Source: Vibrio sonorensis (GTDB lineage Bacteria; Pseudomonadota; Gammaproteobacteria; Enterobacterales; Vibrionaceae). From it: DNA of 64,000 bases. The position numbers were made by a program, and so were the translations under genes. Positions 9,975 to 19,294 of the stretch are shown here, piece by piece (position 1 is the first letter of the stretch; each line of letters opens with the position of its first letter). The DNA lies in NCBI RefSeq assembly GCF_001854765.1, contig NZ_LJJE01000069.1, positions 62,001-126,000 of the forward strand, given 5' to 3'. Below the pieces are notes generated by a model. The model worked only from the letters and a program-made list of their open reading frames with translations, was not told where the DNA came from and did no database searches.

Positions 9975-10796
9975 ATGGAATCAGAGCGTACTGAGCGTCT
10001 ATCCACTGTGTTATCTGAACTCGATAACAGGGGCATATTGCTAATTACATTAAACCGACCTGAAAAGTCGAATGCCTTTGACTCCAACACTATTGCCCTT
10101 TTGACTACAACTCTTGAGACTTACTACCACAACGCGGAGGTTAAGTGTTTAGTGCTGAGGGCCAACGGAAAGCACTTTTCCGCTGGTGCAGATTTAAAAT
10201 GGATGTTGGCTATGTCTGCTGCCAACTATGATGAAAACCTAAGCGACGCCTCTGCCCTTGCTCAACTTCTCTATAAGTTAGACACCTTCCCTGTACCCAC
10301 AATAGCACTAGTTCAAGGCAATGCGTACGGCGGTGCTCTTGGGCTCATTTGCTGTTGCGATATAGCAATAGGCCTCACTAACAGTCAGTATTGTCTAAGC
10401 GAAACAAAACTTGGCTTAGTTCCTGCCACTATCTCTCCTTATGTCGTCAGAGCAATGGGTGTGCGTCAAGCGCGATTTTACATGCTCACCGCCACCCCAT
10501 TTAATGGCGAACAAGCTCGTGCGCTAGGCGTTCTTCATCAGATTTGTGCTGACCACCTTGAGCTTCAAACACAGTCACAACAGCTTATTGAGTCAGTATT
10601 GTCAAACTCTCCTCAGGCGATACGCCGCTCCAAGGCTCTGTGTTTTGATTGCGATGAAAGCAAAATTGATAACGCCTTGATTGACTTAACCAGCCAAGCC
10701 ATTGCCCTTGCTAGGGCTTCGAAAGATGGTAAAGAAGGCGTGTCTGCTTTCTTAGAAAAACGCGCACCGATTTGGGTTACTCGCTCAAAGGATTGA
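9975..10796 (+). CDS. liuC: methylglutaconyl-CoA hydratase
   Basis: LiuC hydrates 3-methylglutaconyl-CoA to HMG-CoA. The 273-residue crotonase-family protein shows the oxyanion segment KHFSAGADLKWMLAMS and VQGNAYGGALGLICCCDIAI. The loop SETKLGLVPATISPYVVRAMG is characteristic of methylglutaconyl-CoA hydratases, which have LVPATISPYV where ordinary hydratases have a Gly-rich GGTQRL stretch. The C-terminus GKEGVSAFLEKRAPIW is usual. It overlaps neither neighbour: 9 nt after liuB and only 3 nt before liuE. In other genomes liuD sits in the latter gap. Confidence 0.92.
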   Translation: MESERTERLSTVLSELDNRGILLITLNRPEKSNAFDSNTIALLTTTLETYYHNAEVKCLVLRANGKHFSAGADLKWMLAMSAANYDENLSDASALAQLLYKLDTFPVPTIALVQGNAYGGALGLICCCDIAIGLTNSQYCLSETKLGLVPATISPYVVRAMGVRQARFYMLTATPFNGEQARALGVLHQICADHLELQTQSQQLIESVLSNSPQAIRRSKALCFDCDESKIDNALIDLTSQAIALARASKDGKEGVSAFLEKRAPIWVTRSKD

Positions 10797-10799
10797 AGC

Positions 10800-11701
10800 A
10801 TGGGTATTGCAAAAAAAGTAAAAATCGTAGAAGTGGGGCCTAGAGATGGTTTGCAAAACGAAACCTCGCTCGACGTCGGCCAGAGAATCGCATTCATCAA
10901 TCAATTATCTGCGACTGGGTTGCGGTATATTGAAGCTGGTGCATTCGTTTCTGAAAAACGCGTACCTCAGATGGCGCAGTCAAGTTTGGTATTAGACGGC
11001 ATAGAAAGAAAAGCCAACACGCGTTATTCAGCTCTGACACCCAATTTAAAAGGCGCGCAACAAGCAATCGTGCATAACGCCGATGAAATTGCCATCTTCA
11101 CTTCTTCTTCAGAAAGCTTTTGTCAGCGCAATATTCACTGCTCAATTGAAGAAAGCTTGCAACGATTTGTTCCCGTGGTGAATATGGCTAAGGAGCATGG
11201 TATTCCCGTTCGCGGATATCTATCTTGTGCGTTTGACTGCCCATTTGAGGGGCAAACCGAGCCCTTGAGAGCTACTAAATTGGCGCAAACACTACACAAG
11301 ATGGGCTGCTATGAAATATCCATCGGTGACACTCTAGGTAAAGCAACTCCCAATCGGGTCAGTTTATTGCTTACTCATTTGCAACAGCACATACCTACTT
11401 CTTCTATTGCCGTTCATTTCCACGATACTTATGGACAAGCCCTGACCAATATCTTTCAATCCTTACAAATGGGTATAGAAGTCGTTGATAGTAGTGTCGC
11501 GGGGTTGGGGGGTGCCCTTATGCTCCGGGCGCAAGTGGAAATGTCGCTACCGAAGACGTAGTTTACTTACTCGACGGTCTTGGCGTTCAGACTAACATCA
11601 ATTTAGAAGCGCTAATCCAAGTAGGAAAAGAGATCTGTCAACAACTAGGCAAGTACCCCGCTTCCAAAGTAAATCGCGCATGGCCTAGCAAGTCATTTTA
11701 A
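10800..11701 (+). pseudogene. liuE: hydroxymethylglutaryl-CoA lyase, frameshifted
   Basis: LiuE splits HMG-CoA into acetyl-CoA and acetoacetate, the last step of leucine breakdown. The frame begins VKIVEVGPRDGLQNE, has the metal/substrate segment VHFHDTYGQALTNI, and breaks in the G6 run at 11507-11512, ending early at 11561. With one added G the frame continues as VAGLGGCPYAPGASGN and runs to TAA at 11699-11701, giving the usual 300 residues. The break lies exactly in the active-site loop that holds the conserved Cys, so the uncorrected protein would be inactive. A one-base sequencing loss in the homopolymer is the simplest explanation; a real mutation or slippage is possible. It ends 7 nt from the convergent EAL gene. 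Confidence 0.88.
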
Positions 11702-11708
11702 GCAATAA

Positions 11709-13286
11709 CTAGGATATGGAGAAAGCAGGCGCTTGGTCGACCTCTGTTTTGACATCCAGCTTTTCCAACAATTGATTAGACGGCATAGGTCGATCAAAGA
11801 AATAGCCTTGGATATATTCAAAACCGATATCAGTTAAAATGTCTAATTGCCGTTTGTCTTCGACACCCTCAACTATCACTGCCATACTTCTGCTTTGTGC
11901 CAGATTTAACATTGACTTAAGTACAGGAACGATAGCCGATTGATTAGTCAAATTGTTCACAAACACTCTGTCGATTTTCATTATGCTAAACGGCAGTTGC
12001 GCAATAAAGTCTAAACCGGAATACCCTGTACCAAAATCATCAATAGCAATGCGCATGCCTGCGCGTTCTATGACATCAAGTGCCCGTTTTGCCGCCTTCA
12101 TATCCCTTTCATCAAACTCACCTTTTTCCGTGATTTCAAACACGATTTGATGTCTGAGTTTTGGATATCTAAGTTCTAACATCTCAACCCAATCTATCAC
12201 TCGACCATTCAATAACGAGCGACGACTAATATTGATACTTATGTACTTACCAGCAAAGGCCTGTTGATTTTCAAGCAACATAGACATCGTTAAGTCGATG
12301 ACAATTTCAGTAAGCCTATCGATTAAGTTCAGCTTCTCGGCTAACGGGATAAAAATTTCCGGTGATACAAATCCGCGTACGGGGTCGTTCCAACGCAACA
12401 AAGCTTCGCAACCAATAAGCTGTTTGCCCTGCGCTCTGTATATCGGCTGATAATGGCACTCGAAATAGCCCTTTCTTAACGCATTGGTCAGTGCAAATTC
12501 TAAACTGTTTCTAGAAATCTGACTTCTTTGACCCATTACATAAGCCGTGATAATCAAGCTCGTCAACAAGATATTCAGCCACACCGCAGACGCTAAGTGG
12601 TCTAAGTAATAGTCAAAGCCTACCTTGTTGGTTAACTCAATTGCGAAATTTTGCGATTTTGCTTGGTGCCAATTTAAAACTTTTGGCAACTTACCTTCGT
12701 AGGCATTTAATGTTTTGCCACCAATCGTTAACTCAAAGTACAAATTTTGAGAGTCATTACCAGTGTTCAAGATTTGATAAAGGTAACTCGGTGGAATCAA
12801 TACACTAATGCCCGAACCAGACTCATCAGTAAACATTAACGCTAACGCGTGAGAACGAATGATCGCTGTTTTTAAATACGACAACGTGGGTTTAGGATAA
12901 TTTTCTACTAAAGCTTCTCGATATTGATTAAATAGCGGGAACGAGACGTGGCCCTTGTTACTAGAACAGAAAAAACGTCCATTGGAGTTAAAGACCGCGG
13001 CTTCCTTAACCATTCGTGTGTTAAAAACCCCTTGTCTGAGCTTTACCAAAAGCTCATCACAACTCTGTTCAAGACGGTGGTTTTGCAGAAGATAGCCAAA
13101 AGAGTTTTTAATTCGGTTGAGATTTTGATCAACCTTAGAAAGTGCCAAATAGTTTGAGGATGCCACTTCTTTATTGGCATGAAAAACAACAGATAAAACG
13201 AGCAGCCCATTCCCTAATAGAATGAACAAAAACGCGAAGTAATACCGCTTAAAGCTCGTTTGCAAAAACGAAGTAAGCTGCTTCAT
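11709..13286 (-). CDS. CSS-motif EAL-domain c-di-GMP phosphodiesterase
   Basis: A 525-residue membrane enzyme that should degrade c-di-GMP. An N-terminal transmembrane helix (about residues 15-36) is followed by a periplasmic CSS-motif domain: Cys-Ser-Ser at 107-109 and another Cys at 76, which may form the redox-controlled disulfide known for this family. A second transmembrane segment lies near residues 235-250. The EAL domain follows with GCEALLRWNDP, IFEITEKGE, IDDFGTGYSGLDFI and IMKIDRVFV, all consistent with activity. No GGDEF domain is present. It is convergent with liuE and has its own promoter region upstream. Confidence 0.92.
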   Translation of the reverse strand: MKQLTSFLQTSFKRYYFAFLFILLGNGLLVLSVVFHANKEVASSNYLALSKVDQNLNRIKNSFGYLLQNHRLEQSCDELLVKLRQGVFNTRMVKEAAVFNSNGRFFCSSNKGHVSFPLFNQYREALVENYPKPTLSYLKTAIIRSHALALMFTDESGSGISVLIPPSYLYQILNTGNDSQNLYFELTIGGKTLNAYEGKLPKVLNWHQAKSQNFAIELTNKVGFDYYLDHLASAVWLNILLTSLIITAYVMGQRSQISRNSLEFALTNALRKGYFECHYQPIYRAQGKQLIGCEALLRWNDPVRGFVSPEIFIPLAEKLNLIDRLTEIVIDLTMSMLLENQQAFAGKYISINISRRSLLNGRVIDWVEMLELRYPKLRHQIVFEITEKGEFDERDMKAAKRALDVIERAGMRIAIDDFGTGYSGLDFIAQLPFSIMKIDRVFVNNLTNQSAIVPVLKSMLNLAQSRSMAVIVEGVEDKRQLDILTDIGFEYIQGYFFDRPMPSNQLLEKLDVKTEVDQAPAFSIS

Positions 13287-13775
13287 TGACTCACAGCCCT
13301 ACATTTCGAACAAGTTCCATGTACTGAATTCATTATCTAGCCATCCTGCGCTTGTGCGACCACCATGTTGGGCCCACACCGTGACTAGCGCAAGAATTCA
13401 CTCCCTGCCAAACTATTCATTATTTTGATTTATCCAGTATCTACAATAAGTTAGGCATTTCAATTACAGAAAAGTGTATTGTGATAACGGTCAATATTAA
13501 ACTGTAAACGAAGAAATTTAGCCCGTTGTCAATGGCCATGACGATACAAGGCTCTAATTTTCTCTTTAGTTTTGCCGTGAGGGTGACAATAAAATGAGGT
13601 ACTACCATGTTTGCTCAGAATAGGTGAAAGGTTGCGCGAATCTCACGATTTGTACGTGGTCAACAAGCTGAAATCTGTGTTGAAGTTTTTGTAAACAATA
13701 GGTAGAAAAGTCCACGCTTACACTCAAGAATAGTCTGTGATAGATTCAATCTATCAAACGATTATTGGCTCCAAC
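13287..13775. other. intergenic region, no clear gene
   Basis: This 489-base stretch separates the leftward EAL gene from a small membrane protein gene. It must hold the EAL gene promoter. A short perfect palindrome TGGGCCCA lies within a GC-richer patch near 13365-13380, flanked by imperfectly related arms. I see no convincing coding frame, tRNA or repeat. Confidence 0.4.
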
Positions 13776-14000
13776 ATGAATACATTAACCACAAGTGAGA
13801 TATTGGGCGTTACCTTAGCTCTAATCTCATTCTCAGTCACTTACCTGACTCTCTACTATAAATGGATTAAACCAAACCAGTTAGACAAACGTTTTCTCGC
13901 TTCGCTGTGGCGATTTATCAAAAACACCAGTCACGGTCAAAATCTAAAAACATTGGGTTACAGAGAGCCAAATGATGTGGTACAAAGCCAACGCAAGTAG
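13776..14000 (+). CDS. small membrane protein, unknown function
   Basis: A possible protein of 74 residues with one transmembrane helix near its start (EILGVTLALISFSVTYLTLY) followed by a basic tail (KWIKPNQLDKRF, SLWRFIKN). The frame is open from a GTG at 13737, and the ATG at 13776 gives MNTLTTSEILG. Neither start has a strong ribosome-binding site. The hydrophobic then basic pattern and the absence of a competing frame make it plausible as a real small inner-membrane protein. I do not recognise a family. It faces the convergent GNAT gene. Confidence 0.45.
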   Translation: MNTLTTSEILGVTLALISFSVTYLTLYYKWIKPNQLDKRFLASLWRFIKNTSHGQNLKTLGYREPNDVVQSQRK

Positions 14001-14036
14001 TGGTATTTATAAGGAAAGTTAATCCAATAAGGATTT

Positions 14037-14531
14037 TTAGTTCAGCCCCTTTTCCATCCACACTGAACTGATGTACAAACCATTTTTCTTCGCATATTCA
14101 TTGAAGACGCCGATTTCTCTGAAACCAAAACGTTTGTGTAACGCAACTGAGGCGTCATTAGGCAATGCGATACCTGACAACACCCTGTGAACTCCGCACT
14201 CAGATATTGAGTTGAACAGTTTCCGATATAGCTCTGCTCCAATACCTTTCCTTTTTGCACTTGAAGCAAGGTAAACCGTCACTTCAGCTGTATCTTCAAA
14301 CGCTGAAATATCCCTATAAGGCTGCGAACAAGCGAAACCTAACAACTCACCATCTTGAGTAGCGACGAAAAGTTGATGCTTGCTATTACACGAAAACTGA
14401 GAGAACCAACTTAGACGATTTTCCAGCGTAAACGCTCGTTCTTCAAAGCGCGCGTTAGTATGCTCGATGTAAAAATTAAAGATATCGGTAATAGCCTCAA
14501 CGTCACTGACTTCCCCTGCTCTAACTTCCAC
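14037..14531 (-). CDS. GNAT family N-acetyltransferase (phosphinothricin acetyltransferase-like)
   Basis: A protein of about 164 residues resembling the PAT/YncA group, which acetylate small amines or amino acids with acetyl-CoA. The N-terminus VEVRAGEVSDVEAITDIFN and NARFEERAFTLENRLSWF are typical. The acetyl-CoA loop reads SSAKRKGIGAELYRKLF, and SVALHKRFGFREIG is the conserved C-terminal motif. The frame is open to 14600, but homology begins at VEVRAG, so I chose the GTG at 14531, which has AAGGGGAAG upstream. Codons before it look non-coding. The substrate cannot be told from sequence. Confidence 0.82.
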   Translation of the reverse strand: MEVRAGEVSDVEAITDIFNFYIEHTNARFEERAFTLENRLSWFSQFSCNSKHQLFVATQDGELLGFACSQPYRDISAFEDTAEVTVYLASSAKRKGIGAELYRKLFNSISECGVHRVLSGIALPNDASVALHKRFGFREIGVFNEYAKKNGLYISSVWMEKGLN

Positions 14532-14853
14532 TCCCACTTCCCCTTCTATCCATGAAAATCCAGTACATATTAAATAACCAGCGGTCCCCATGCACTGCAC
14601 TTTACATCAGTGTTTTATATTAGCTCATTTAAATAGTCACAGATTAAGACCGCACGAAAGGGTCACAAAGCGAAAAGATGTCACCATACAGCGACAGTGG
14701 TAATTTTCATCACAATCGAAAACGTTCGATTGAGACGAGTTACTCTGTAAATGTTCCAGGTTACCGCCAATGATGGTCTTTTATAGCTGAATCTCTACTG
14801 CGTTTTGCCGTGGTAGTGGTACAATCGCAACATTAGCTTTATCGAGACTCTCT

Positions 14854-15192
14854 ATGTTTATTCATCATGTTAACGGCATCGACTGGCTGGTGATTACAGC
14901 GTTTGAAGAAATAAAACCTATGTTTATCGAAGATGCTGGTAAGATCCCTTCTTGCTTCTCTACCTCTAGCGAATTGAGCTTAATTGATCAAGCCAAGCGC
15001 ACCTACGGTTATTTGCCTAAGTACAGCGGCGTCATCACCGATACTGGAACCTTGCAAAGCCAAGAGATCCAAGAAGATTTGAACCCACAGCTAGCCTGTC
15101 TGGTTGAAGGGCGCGGCAGGGTCTTTATCTACCACGGCGGATTTGTCGCTTTCGTCGATGACGAGCAAACCTTTATTACCCGCTTAAGTTGA
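14854..15192 (+). CDS. conserved hypothetical protein
   Basis: A soluble protein of 112 residues, MFIHHVNGIDWLVITAFEE onwards, with a good mix of charged and hydrophobic residues and no signal or membrane segment. Its codon use matches neighbours. I recognise no domain or catalytic motif. It sits upstream of a bidirectional hairpin shared with the convergent ackA gene. The frame lies alone between about 250 bases of non-coding DNA and the terminator, which supports it as a real gene. Confidence 0.65.
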   Translation: MFIHHVNGIDWLVITAFEEIKPMFIEDAGKIPSCFSTSSELSLIDQAKRTYGYLPKYSGVITDTGTLQSQEIQEDLNPQLACLVEGRGRVFIYHGGFVAFVDDEQTFITRLS

Positions 15193-15222
15193 ATAAAACC
15201 ATCAATGAATAATCCCAAAAAT

Positions 15223-15253
15223 AATAAAAGCGAGCACTAAGCTCGCTTTTATT
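15223..15253. terminator. bidirectional intrinsic terminator
   Basis: AATAAAAGCGAGC (15223-15235) and GCTCGCTTTTATT (15241-15253) form a perfect 13-bp stem with loop ACTAA. The A and T tails make it work in both directions. It separates the rightward hypothetical gene from the leftward ackA gene. Confidence 0.9.
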
Positions 15254-15272
15254 GATTTGATTGCCTGAAGGG

Positions 15273-16466
15273 TTACAACAGTTCTACCGACTGCTGAGCA
15301 ATGACAAACTCTTCATTGGTTGGGATCGCCATTGCGACCGCATCAAGAGTTTTTGAATGTGCGATAACACCTGAATCACCAAATCGAGCGGCTTCGTTAC
15401 CCGCCACATCCTCTTTAAAACCTAATAGCGCTAGATTGTTTAAGATCTCTCTGCGAATTGGCAATGAGTTTTCACCAATGCCGCCAGTGAAGATAATTGC
15501 ATCTAGGTTTTGAAGTGGGATTAGGTAAGAGCCAATATACTTAGCAACACGGTAAGTAAATACTTCAAAAGCGAGCTTGGCGTCTTCATGCCCTTCTTCC
15601 ATCGCTTCTAAAATACCACGGGCATCTGACGTTAAGCCGGACACTCCCAAGAAGCCTGATTTTTTGTTCAAGGTTTCAAATACCTTTTCAGTACTCCACC
15701 CTTTTTTAATCAAAAATTCGATAACACCAGGGTCTAGGTCACCAGAGCGCGTTCCCATCATTAGTCCGGCTAATGGGGTAAAGCCCATTGAAGTATCGAC
15801 AGATTTACCGTTGCTAATCGCACATACGGACGCACCGTTACCGAGGTGTACGGAGATAAAGCTCGATTGCTCGATAGGTTTATTGAGCATCTTAGCGGCT
15901 TCACGGCTTACGTAGTAATGACTCGTGCCGTGGAAACCGTAGCGGCGGATCCCGTACTCTTTGTACAGCTCATTAGAGATAGCGCCAGTAAACGCTTTTT
16001 TAGGCATGGTCTGGTGGAATGCAGTATCAAACACGGCGAACTGTGGCAGTGAAGGGAACGCCGCCATCGCTGCTTCAATCCCTTTGGCACCTGCTGGATT
16101 GTGGAGCGGAGCAAGGTCTGATAGAGACTCAATTTCTTTTAGTACTTTTTGGTCAATTCTAACCGTAGAGGTGAACTTTTCTCCGCCGTGAACAATTCGG
16201 TGGCCCACTGCGACGATATCGCGGTCAAAACCCAAAGATTCCATCAATCCGACAATACGGTTGATCGCGTATTGGTGATGGTCGCCATCGGAAGTGATTT
16301 TTTCTTCACTCTTTTCACCCTGATGCTTCCAACTGATTACGGCTTCAGGAAGACCAAAGCATTCGCCCAGTCCAGTGACTGGCGCTTCGCCATTTTCGGC
16401 ATTAATTACGGCAAACTTTAATGATGAGCTGCCAGAATTAATCACTAATACATACTTATTAGACAT
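15273..16466 (-). CDS. ackA: acetate kinase
   Basis: Acetate kinase interconverts acetyl phosphate plus ADP and acetate plus ATP. The 397-residue protein has all family signatures: YVLVINSGSSSLKF at the N-terminus, VGHRIVHGGE with the catalytic Arg, FDTAFHQTMP, SVHLGNGASVCAI and IFTGGIGENS. No pta gene is adjacent, unlike the usual ackA-pta pair. Vibrios carry a second solo ackA on chromosome II near the vct genes, and this copy fits that one. It ends at the strong bidirectional terminator at 15223-15253. Confidence 0.96.
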   Translation of the reverse strand: MSNKYVLVINSGSSSLKFAVINAENGEAPVTGLGECFGLPEAVISWKHQGEKSEEKITSDGDHHQYAINRIVGLMESLGFDRDIVAVGHRIVHGGEKFTSTVRIDQKVLKEIESLSDLAPLHNPAGAKGIEAAMAAFPSLPQFAVFDTAFHQTMPKKAFTGAISNELYKEYGIRRYGFHGTSHYYVSREAAKMLNKPIEQSSFISVHLGNGASVCAISNGKSVDTSMGFTPLAGLMMGTRSGDLDPGVIEFLIKKGWSTEKVFETLNKKSGFLGVSGLTSDARGILEAMEEGHEDAKLAFEVFTYRVAKYIGSYLIPLQNLDAIIFTGGIGENSLPIRREILNNLALLGFKEDVAGNEAARFGDSGVIAHSKTLDAVAMAIPTNEEFVIAQQSVELL

Positions 16467-16807
16467 AGAGAATCCCGTTTAAAATAAAGGCTGAAGCGTG
16501 GCTTCATCGTTGAACAACACCATTATTCAATATTTTTTGATAGTTTCAACTTTATTTTAGTAGCCGACATAATCGATATTCAACTTTCTTGATCTACCGC
16601 AAATTTGTTATTTTTTAGAGGTTAAAATTTAATAATCTCAACAGCAAAAGAAGTGCAAGCTTACAACGGAAAATAGCGCTAGATTAAACAGCTAGACTTT
16701 GAACACTATCAATAAGTGGTAGGGATGGCAGAGAAAAGAGTGTACGAGCAGTGACCAAAATCGGCGCCCTTTACTACTAAAGACGCCATATAGAGAAAGC
16801 ATGTGAA
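16467..16807. other. intergenic region between DUF2218 gene and ackA
   Basis: About 340 bases of moderately AT-rich DNA that holds the ackA promoter. I see no coding frame, strong palindrome, hairpin or RNA gene. It lies downstream of the DUF2218 gene and upstream of ackA, both leftward. Confidence 0.4.
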
Positions 16808-17098
16808 CTAAACGTCAACCCACCCGGGAACGATTGGGTTGCGACGTGTAAACATAGAAACATGAGAATCTATGATTGATTGAACCTGTTTCAATTTTAT
16901 TTCATTTTCTGCACTGCAGACTATGGTAAGAGTTTGCGCGTTTTCATCGGCCGCCATCGCCGCTTTGCCAACTGGAAACTCCACTTCACCTTGAGTCTCC
17001 GTCCATTCCGATTTCACCTTTCTTGCAAAGTGTCTGCATAACACAACCAGATACTTGCTGCATTGCTCAGCCTGAATCACGGCTTTTGTCGTTTTCAT
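16808..17098 (-). CDS. DUF2218 family protein
   Basis: A small soluble protein of 96 residues matching the DUF2218 pattern: KYLVVLCRHFARKVKSEW, then GKAAMAADENAQTLTIVC and QVQSIIDSHVSMFTRR. Such proteins are often encoded beside iron-siderophore genes, as here, but their molecular role is not known to me. I placed the start at ATG 17098 (MKTTKAVIQAEQCSKYL); the frame upstream runs through the vctA terminator. It may therefore have its own promoter or be read through at low level after vctA. Confidence 0.75.
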   Translation of the reverse strand: MKTTKAVIQAEQCSKYLVVLCRHFARKVKSEWTETQGEVEFPVGKAAMAADENAQTLTIVCSAENEIKLKQVQSIIDSHVSMFTRRNPIVPGWVDV

Positions 17099-17109
17099 TA
17101 TTACTCCAG

Positions 17110-17137
17110 AAAAAAAAGCTGCCCGTTTTCGGGCAGC
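17110..17137 (-). terminator. intrinsic terminator after vctA
   Basis: On the minus strand GCTGCCCG and CGGGCAGC form an 8-bp GC-rich stem with loop AAAA, followed directly by eight T residues. It lies 43 nt after the vctA stop and 12 nt before the DUF2218 ATG, so it separates the two genes. Confidence 0.9.
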
Positions 17138-17180
17138 AAAGCTCAACGTTATCAACTTTTATTATATGGACTTATATGGA

Positions 17181-19178
17181 TTAGAACTGGTAAGCCAGTG
17201 ATAGCTTAACGTTACGACCGGGTTCGTAATCGTCAGCAAACGTCGGTCCCGCAACACCAGAACGTGAAGCATGCGAGTAATACGTTTCATCAAAGATGTT
17301 GTCGATACCAAAGGTCACCGTTAACTGATCAACATCCGCTGGGATCCACTGAGCATACAAGTTATGAACATGATATGAAGGTTTCGCTTTTGCTCCTTGC
17401 TTAACGTTATCTTCTTCACGTACAAACTGAGAATTCCACCCCAGTAGTAAGTCGACTGAATCTGCATAGTAGTCAGCACTAAAGTTAATGCTGTCACCTA
17501 CATCTTGGCTTCTAGAAACGTGTGTTACTGGTAGTCCACTTTCATAAGCGATATCAGATTTCGCATAAGATAGTTTTGCAGCAAACTGTTGATACGCATA
17601 ACCTAAGCTGGCTTCAAAACCATCCATCTCTACATCATCTATGTTTGATAGATAGTAGTTGCGCGTTTCTCTTTGATAAGCGTCGTATATATAGTCGTCA
17701 ATATCTGTTCTGAATAATGTTAGGTTTGCGCTAACTCGGTGATCATCGAACTTAGATGAGTACTTAAAGCCAATTTGGCGGTTAAGACCAGTTTCTGCTT
17801 TCAAATCATCGGCAACCACAGCGGTATCTTGGTAGTAGATGAAAGATTCCATCAGTTCAGGACCTTTAAACAGAGTTCGCGCGTTAGCAAACACTGCAAA
17901 GTCATCAGTGATATACCATTCTGTACCCAGTGACCACGTCAACTCATCGAAGTCATTTTTTGCCACTACAGCATTTCGTTCGTAGTCGTCAAACCTTAGG
18001 CCTGCAGTAAACGAAAGAGAAGGCAATACATAAAGCGTATCTTCGACAAAGACTGCGGTTGCTACAGAGTCTTCGTTTATCTCTTCACCAGTGCTCCCAA
18101 GAGTATTAGAGCTCTCTTTCTTCATATAATCTAAACCATAGGCCAGCTCATTCTGGAGTGAACCTAGTGGCAAATCAGCGTAAAAGATCGCATTGATACC
18201 TTGGTTTTCGTTTGAAGCCTTGTTTCGTGACTGCCTTTCTCCAAATCTTGGGCCAGCAAGAGTTTCGTCTCGATCAAGATTAGTTTTGGTCGAGTAGAAC
18301 ACCGTTTTACCGCGATGGTTCTCTTTATCAAGTTCGTATGAGGCAGTAAGCGTTAAACGCTCGTAAGTAGTTGGCAGCGTACTGTTCTTAGAGATTTTGT
18401 AGTTACCCTCGGCGTTGATATCTGGGCGCGGGTTGTAATTACCTTCATCGCGATAAGAGTCTAGAGTAAACTCAAATCGGTGACCATCAGACGGCTCAAA
18501 TCCAAGTTTCGCTAGGATATTGTGTTGTTTACCAGCAGCACCTAACTGCTCAACGCCGTTGCCATCTTCTGCATTGTCTCGCTCAACAAACTGGCCGTAT
18601 ACCAAAGTGTCAACTCTATCGGAAAGCAGACCATATACAGTCATCGAACCTTGAACTAAATCGTTAGAAGCGAAGCCACCGTAGTAACGTGCGCCAATCT
18701 GTTGGTCGCCCAATAGCAAATCTTTCGCATCTTTGGTTTCAAATAGTACCGAACCACCAAGACCATTTTGCAATACTGAGTTGTTACCTACTTGAATATC
18801 CGCAGACTTTAAAATATCTGGGTTTAAAGTAAGGTTACCGATATGGTGGAACATGTTAGCGTGCTGTGACGCGCCATCTAGGCGAATATCTAAGTCCGTC
18901 TCGCGCAGACCACGGATATTGATACTTTGGTTAACTGAGTGGGTACCACCCACGTCGACACCAGGAATTTCGCGCAATAAATCAGACATATGGTCCGCTT
19001 GCTTTAGCGACATATCGTCAGAAACCAGAGACTCTGAGCTACTAGTTACTTTTGTACCCCAAACGACAACCTCGTCTAACTGGGTAGTTTCTTCGGCAAA
19101 GGCACCGGCTGAGAGTGCCATACCTACCGCTAAACAAACCACTGACTTGCTTAGGGTAGTTTTTTTTATAGTTTCCAT
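17181..19178 (-). CDS. vctA: TonB-dependent catecholate siderophore receptor
   Basis: An outer-membrane beta-barrel of about 665 residues that imports a ferric siderophore using TonB energy. A signal peptide (METIKKTTLSKSVVCLAVGM to ALSAGAFA) is followed by the TonB box DEVVVWGT. The plug domain contains LLREIPGVDVGGTH, NINIRGLRETDLDIRLDG-like residues and NGLGGSVLFETKDA. The protein ends in a strand terminating in Phe (LSLAYQF). I chose ATG 19178 because the signal peptide starts there, although the frame is open to 19232. Gene order with an AraC regulator and vctPDGC matches V. cholerae vctA, a receptor for catechol siderophores such as enterobactin. A Fur-box-like site lies upstream. Confidence 0.88.
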   Translation of the reverse strand: METIKKTTLSKSVVCLAVGMALSAGAFAEETTQLDEVVVWGTKVTSSSESLVSDDMSLKQADHMSDLLREIPGVDVGGTHSVNQSINIRGLRETDLDIRLDGASQHANMFHHIGNLTLNPDILKSADIQVGNNSVLQNGLGGSVLFETKDAKDLLLGDQQIGARYYGGFASNDLVQGSMTVYGLLSDRVDTLVYGQFVERDNAEDGNGVEQLGAAGKQHNILAKLGFEPSDGHRFEFTLDSYRDEGNYNPRPDINAEGNYKISKNSTLPTTYERLTLTASYELDKENHRGKTVFYSTKTNLDRDETLAGPRFGERQSRNKASNENQGINAIFYADLPLGSLQNELAYGLDYMKKESSNTLGSTGEEINEDSVATAVFVEDTLYVLPSLSFTAGLRFDDYERNAVVAKNDFDELTWSLGTEWYITDDFAVFANARTLFKGPELMESFIYYQDTAVVADDLKAETGLNRQIGFKYSSKFDDHRVSANLTLFRTDIDDYIYDAYQRETRNYYLSNIDDVEMDGFEASLGYAYQQFAAKLSYAKSDIAYESGLPVTHVSRSQDVGDSINFSADYYADSVDLLLGWNSQFVREEDNVKQGAKAKPSYHVHNLYAQWIPADVDQLTVTFGIDNIFDETYYSHASRSGVAGPTFADDYEPGRNVKLSLAYQF

Positions 19179-19195
19179 GAAGTTTCTTCTCAAAT

Positions 19196-19214
19196 ACAAA
19201 TGATAATAATTCGC
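19196..19214 (-). promoter_or_regulatory. candidate Fur box upstream of vctA
   Basis: ACAAATGATAATAATTCGC matches 13 of 19 positions of the classic Fur consensus GATAATGATAATCATTATC, including the core AATGATAAT. It lies just upstream of the vctA start and about 80 nt upstream of the divergent AraC-type gene, where iron repression would be expected. Binding is inferred. Confidence 0.55.
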
Positions 19215-19294
19215 AGGTATGATAAGTTTCATTCCTATTAACGGAAAGGTAATTTAGTTATGCAAAATCGCATAGCAGTTATGAGAAACAACCA

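Noticed and set aside
10613..10900. Minus-strand frame across the liuC-liuE junction, considered as a remnant of liuD
   Set aside because: It shows no biotin carboxylase or biotin-carrier motif (no MKM-type lysine, no ATP-grasp pattern) and is antisense to coding DNA.
13350..13395. Imperfect inverted repeat around TGGGCCCA as an attachment site or mobile-element end
   Set aside because: The arms match poorly beyond the 8-bp centre, no target duplication flanks it, and no integrase or transposase is nearby.
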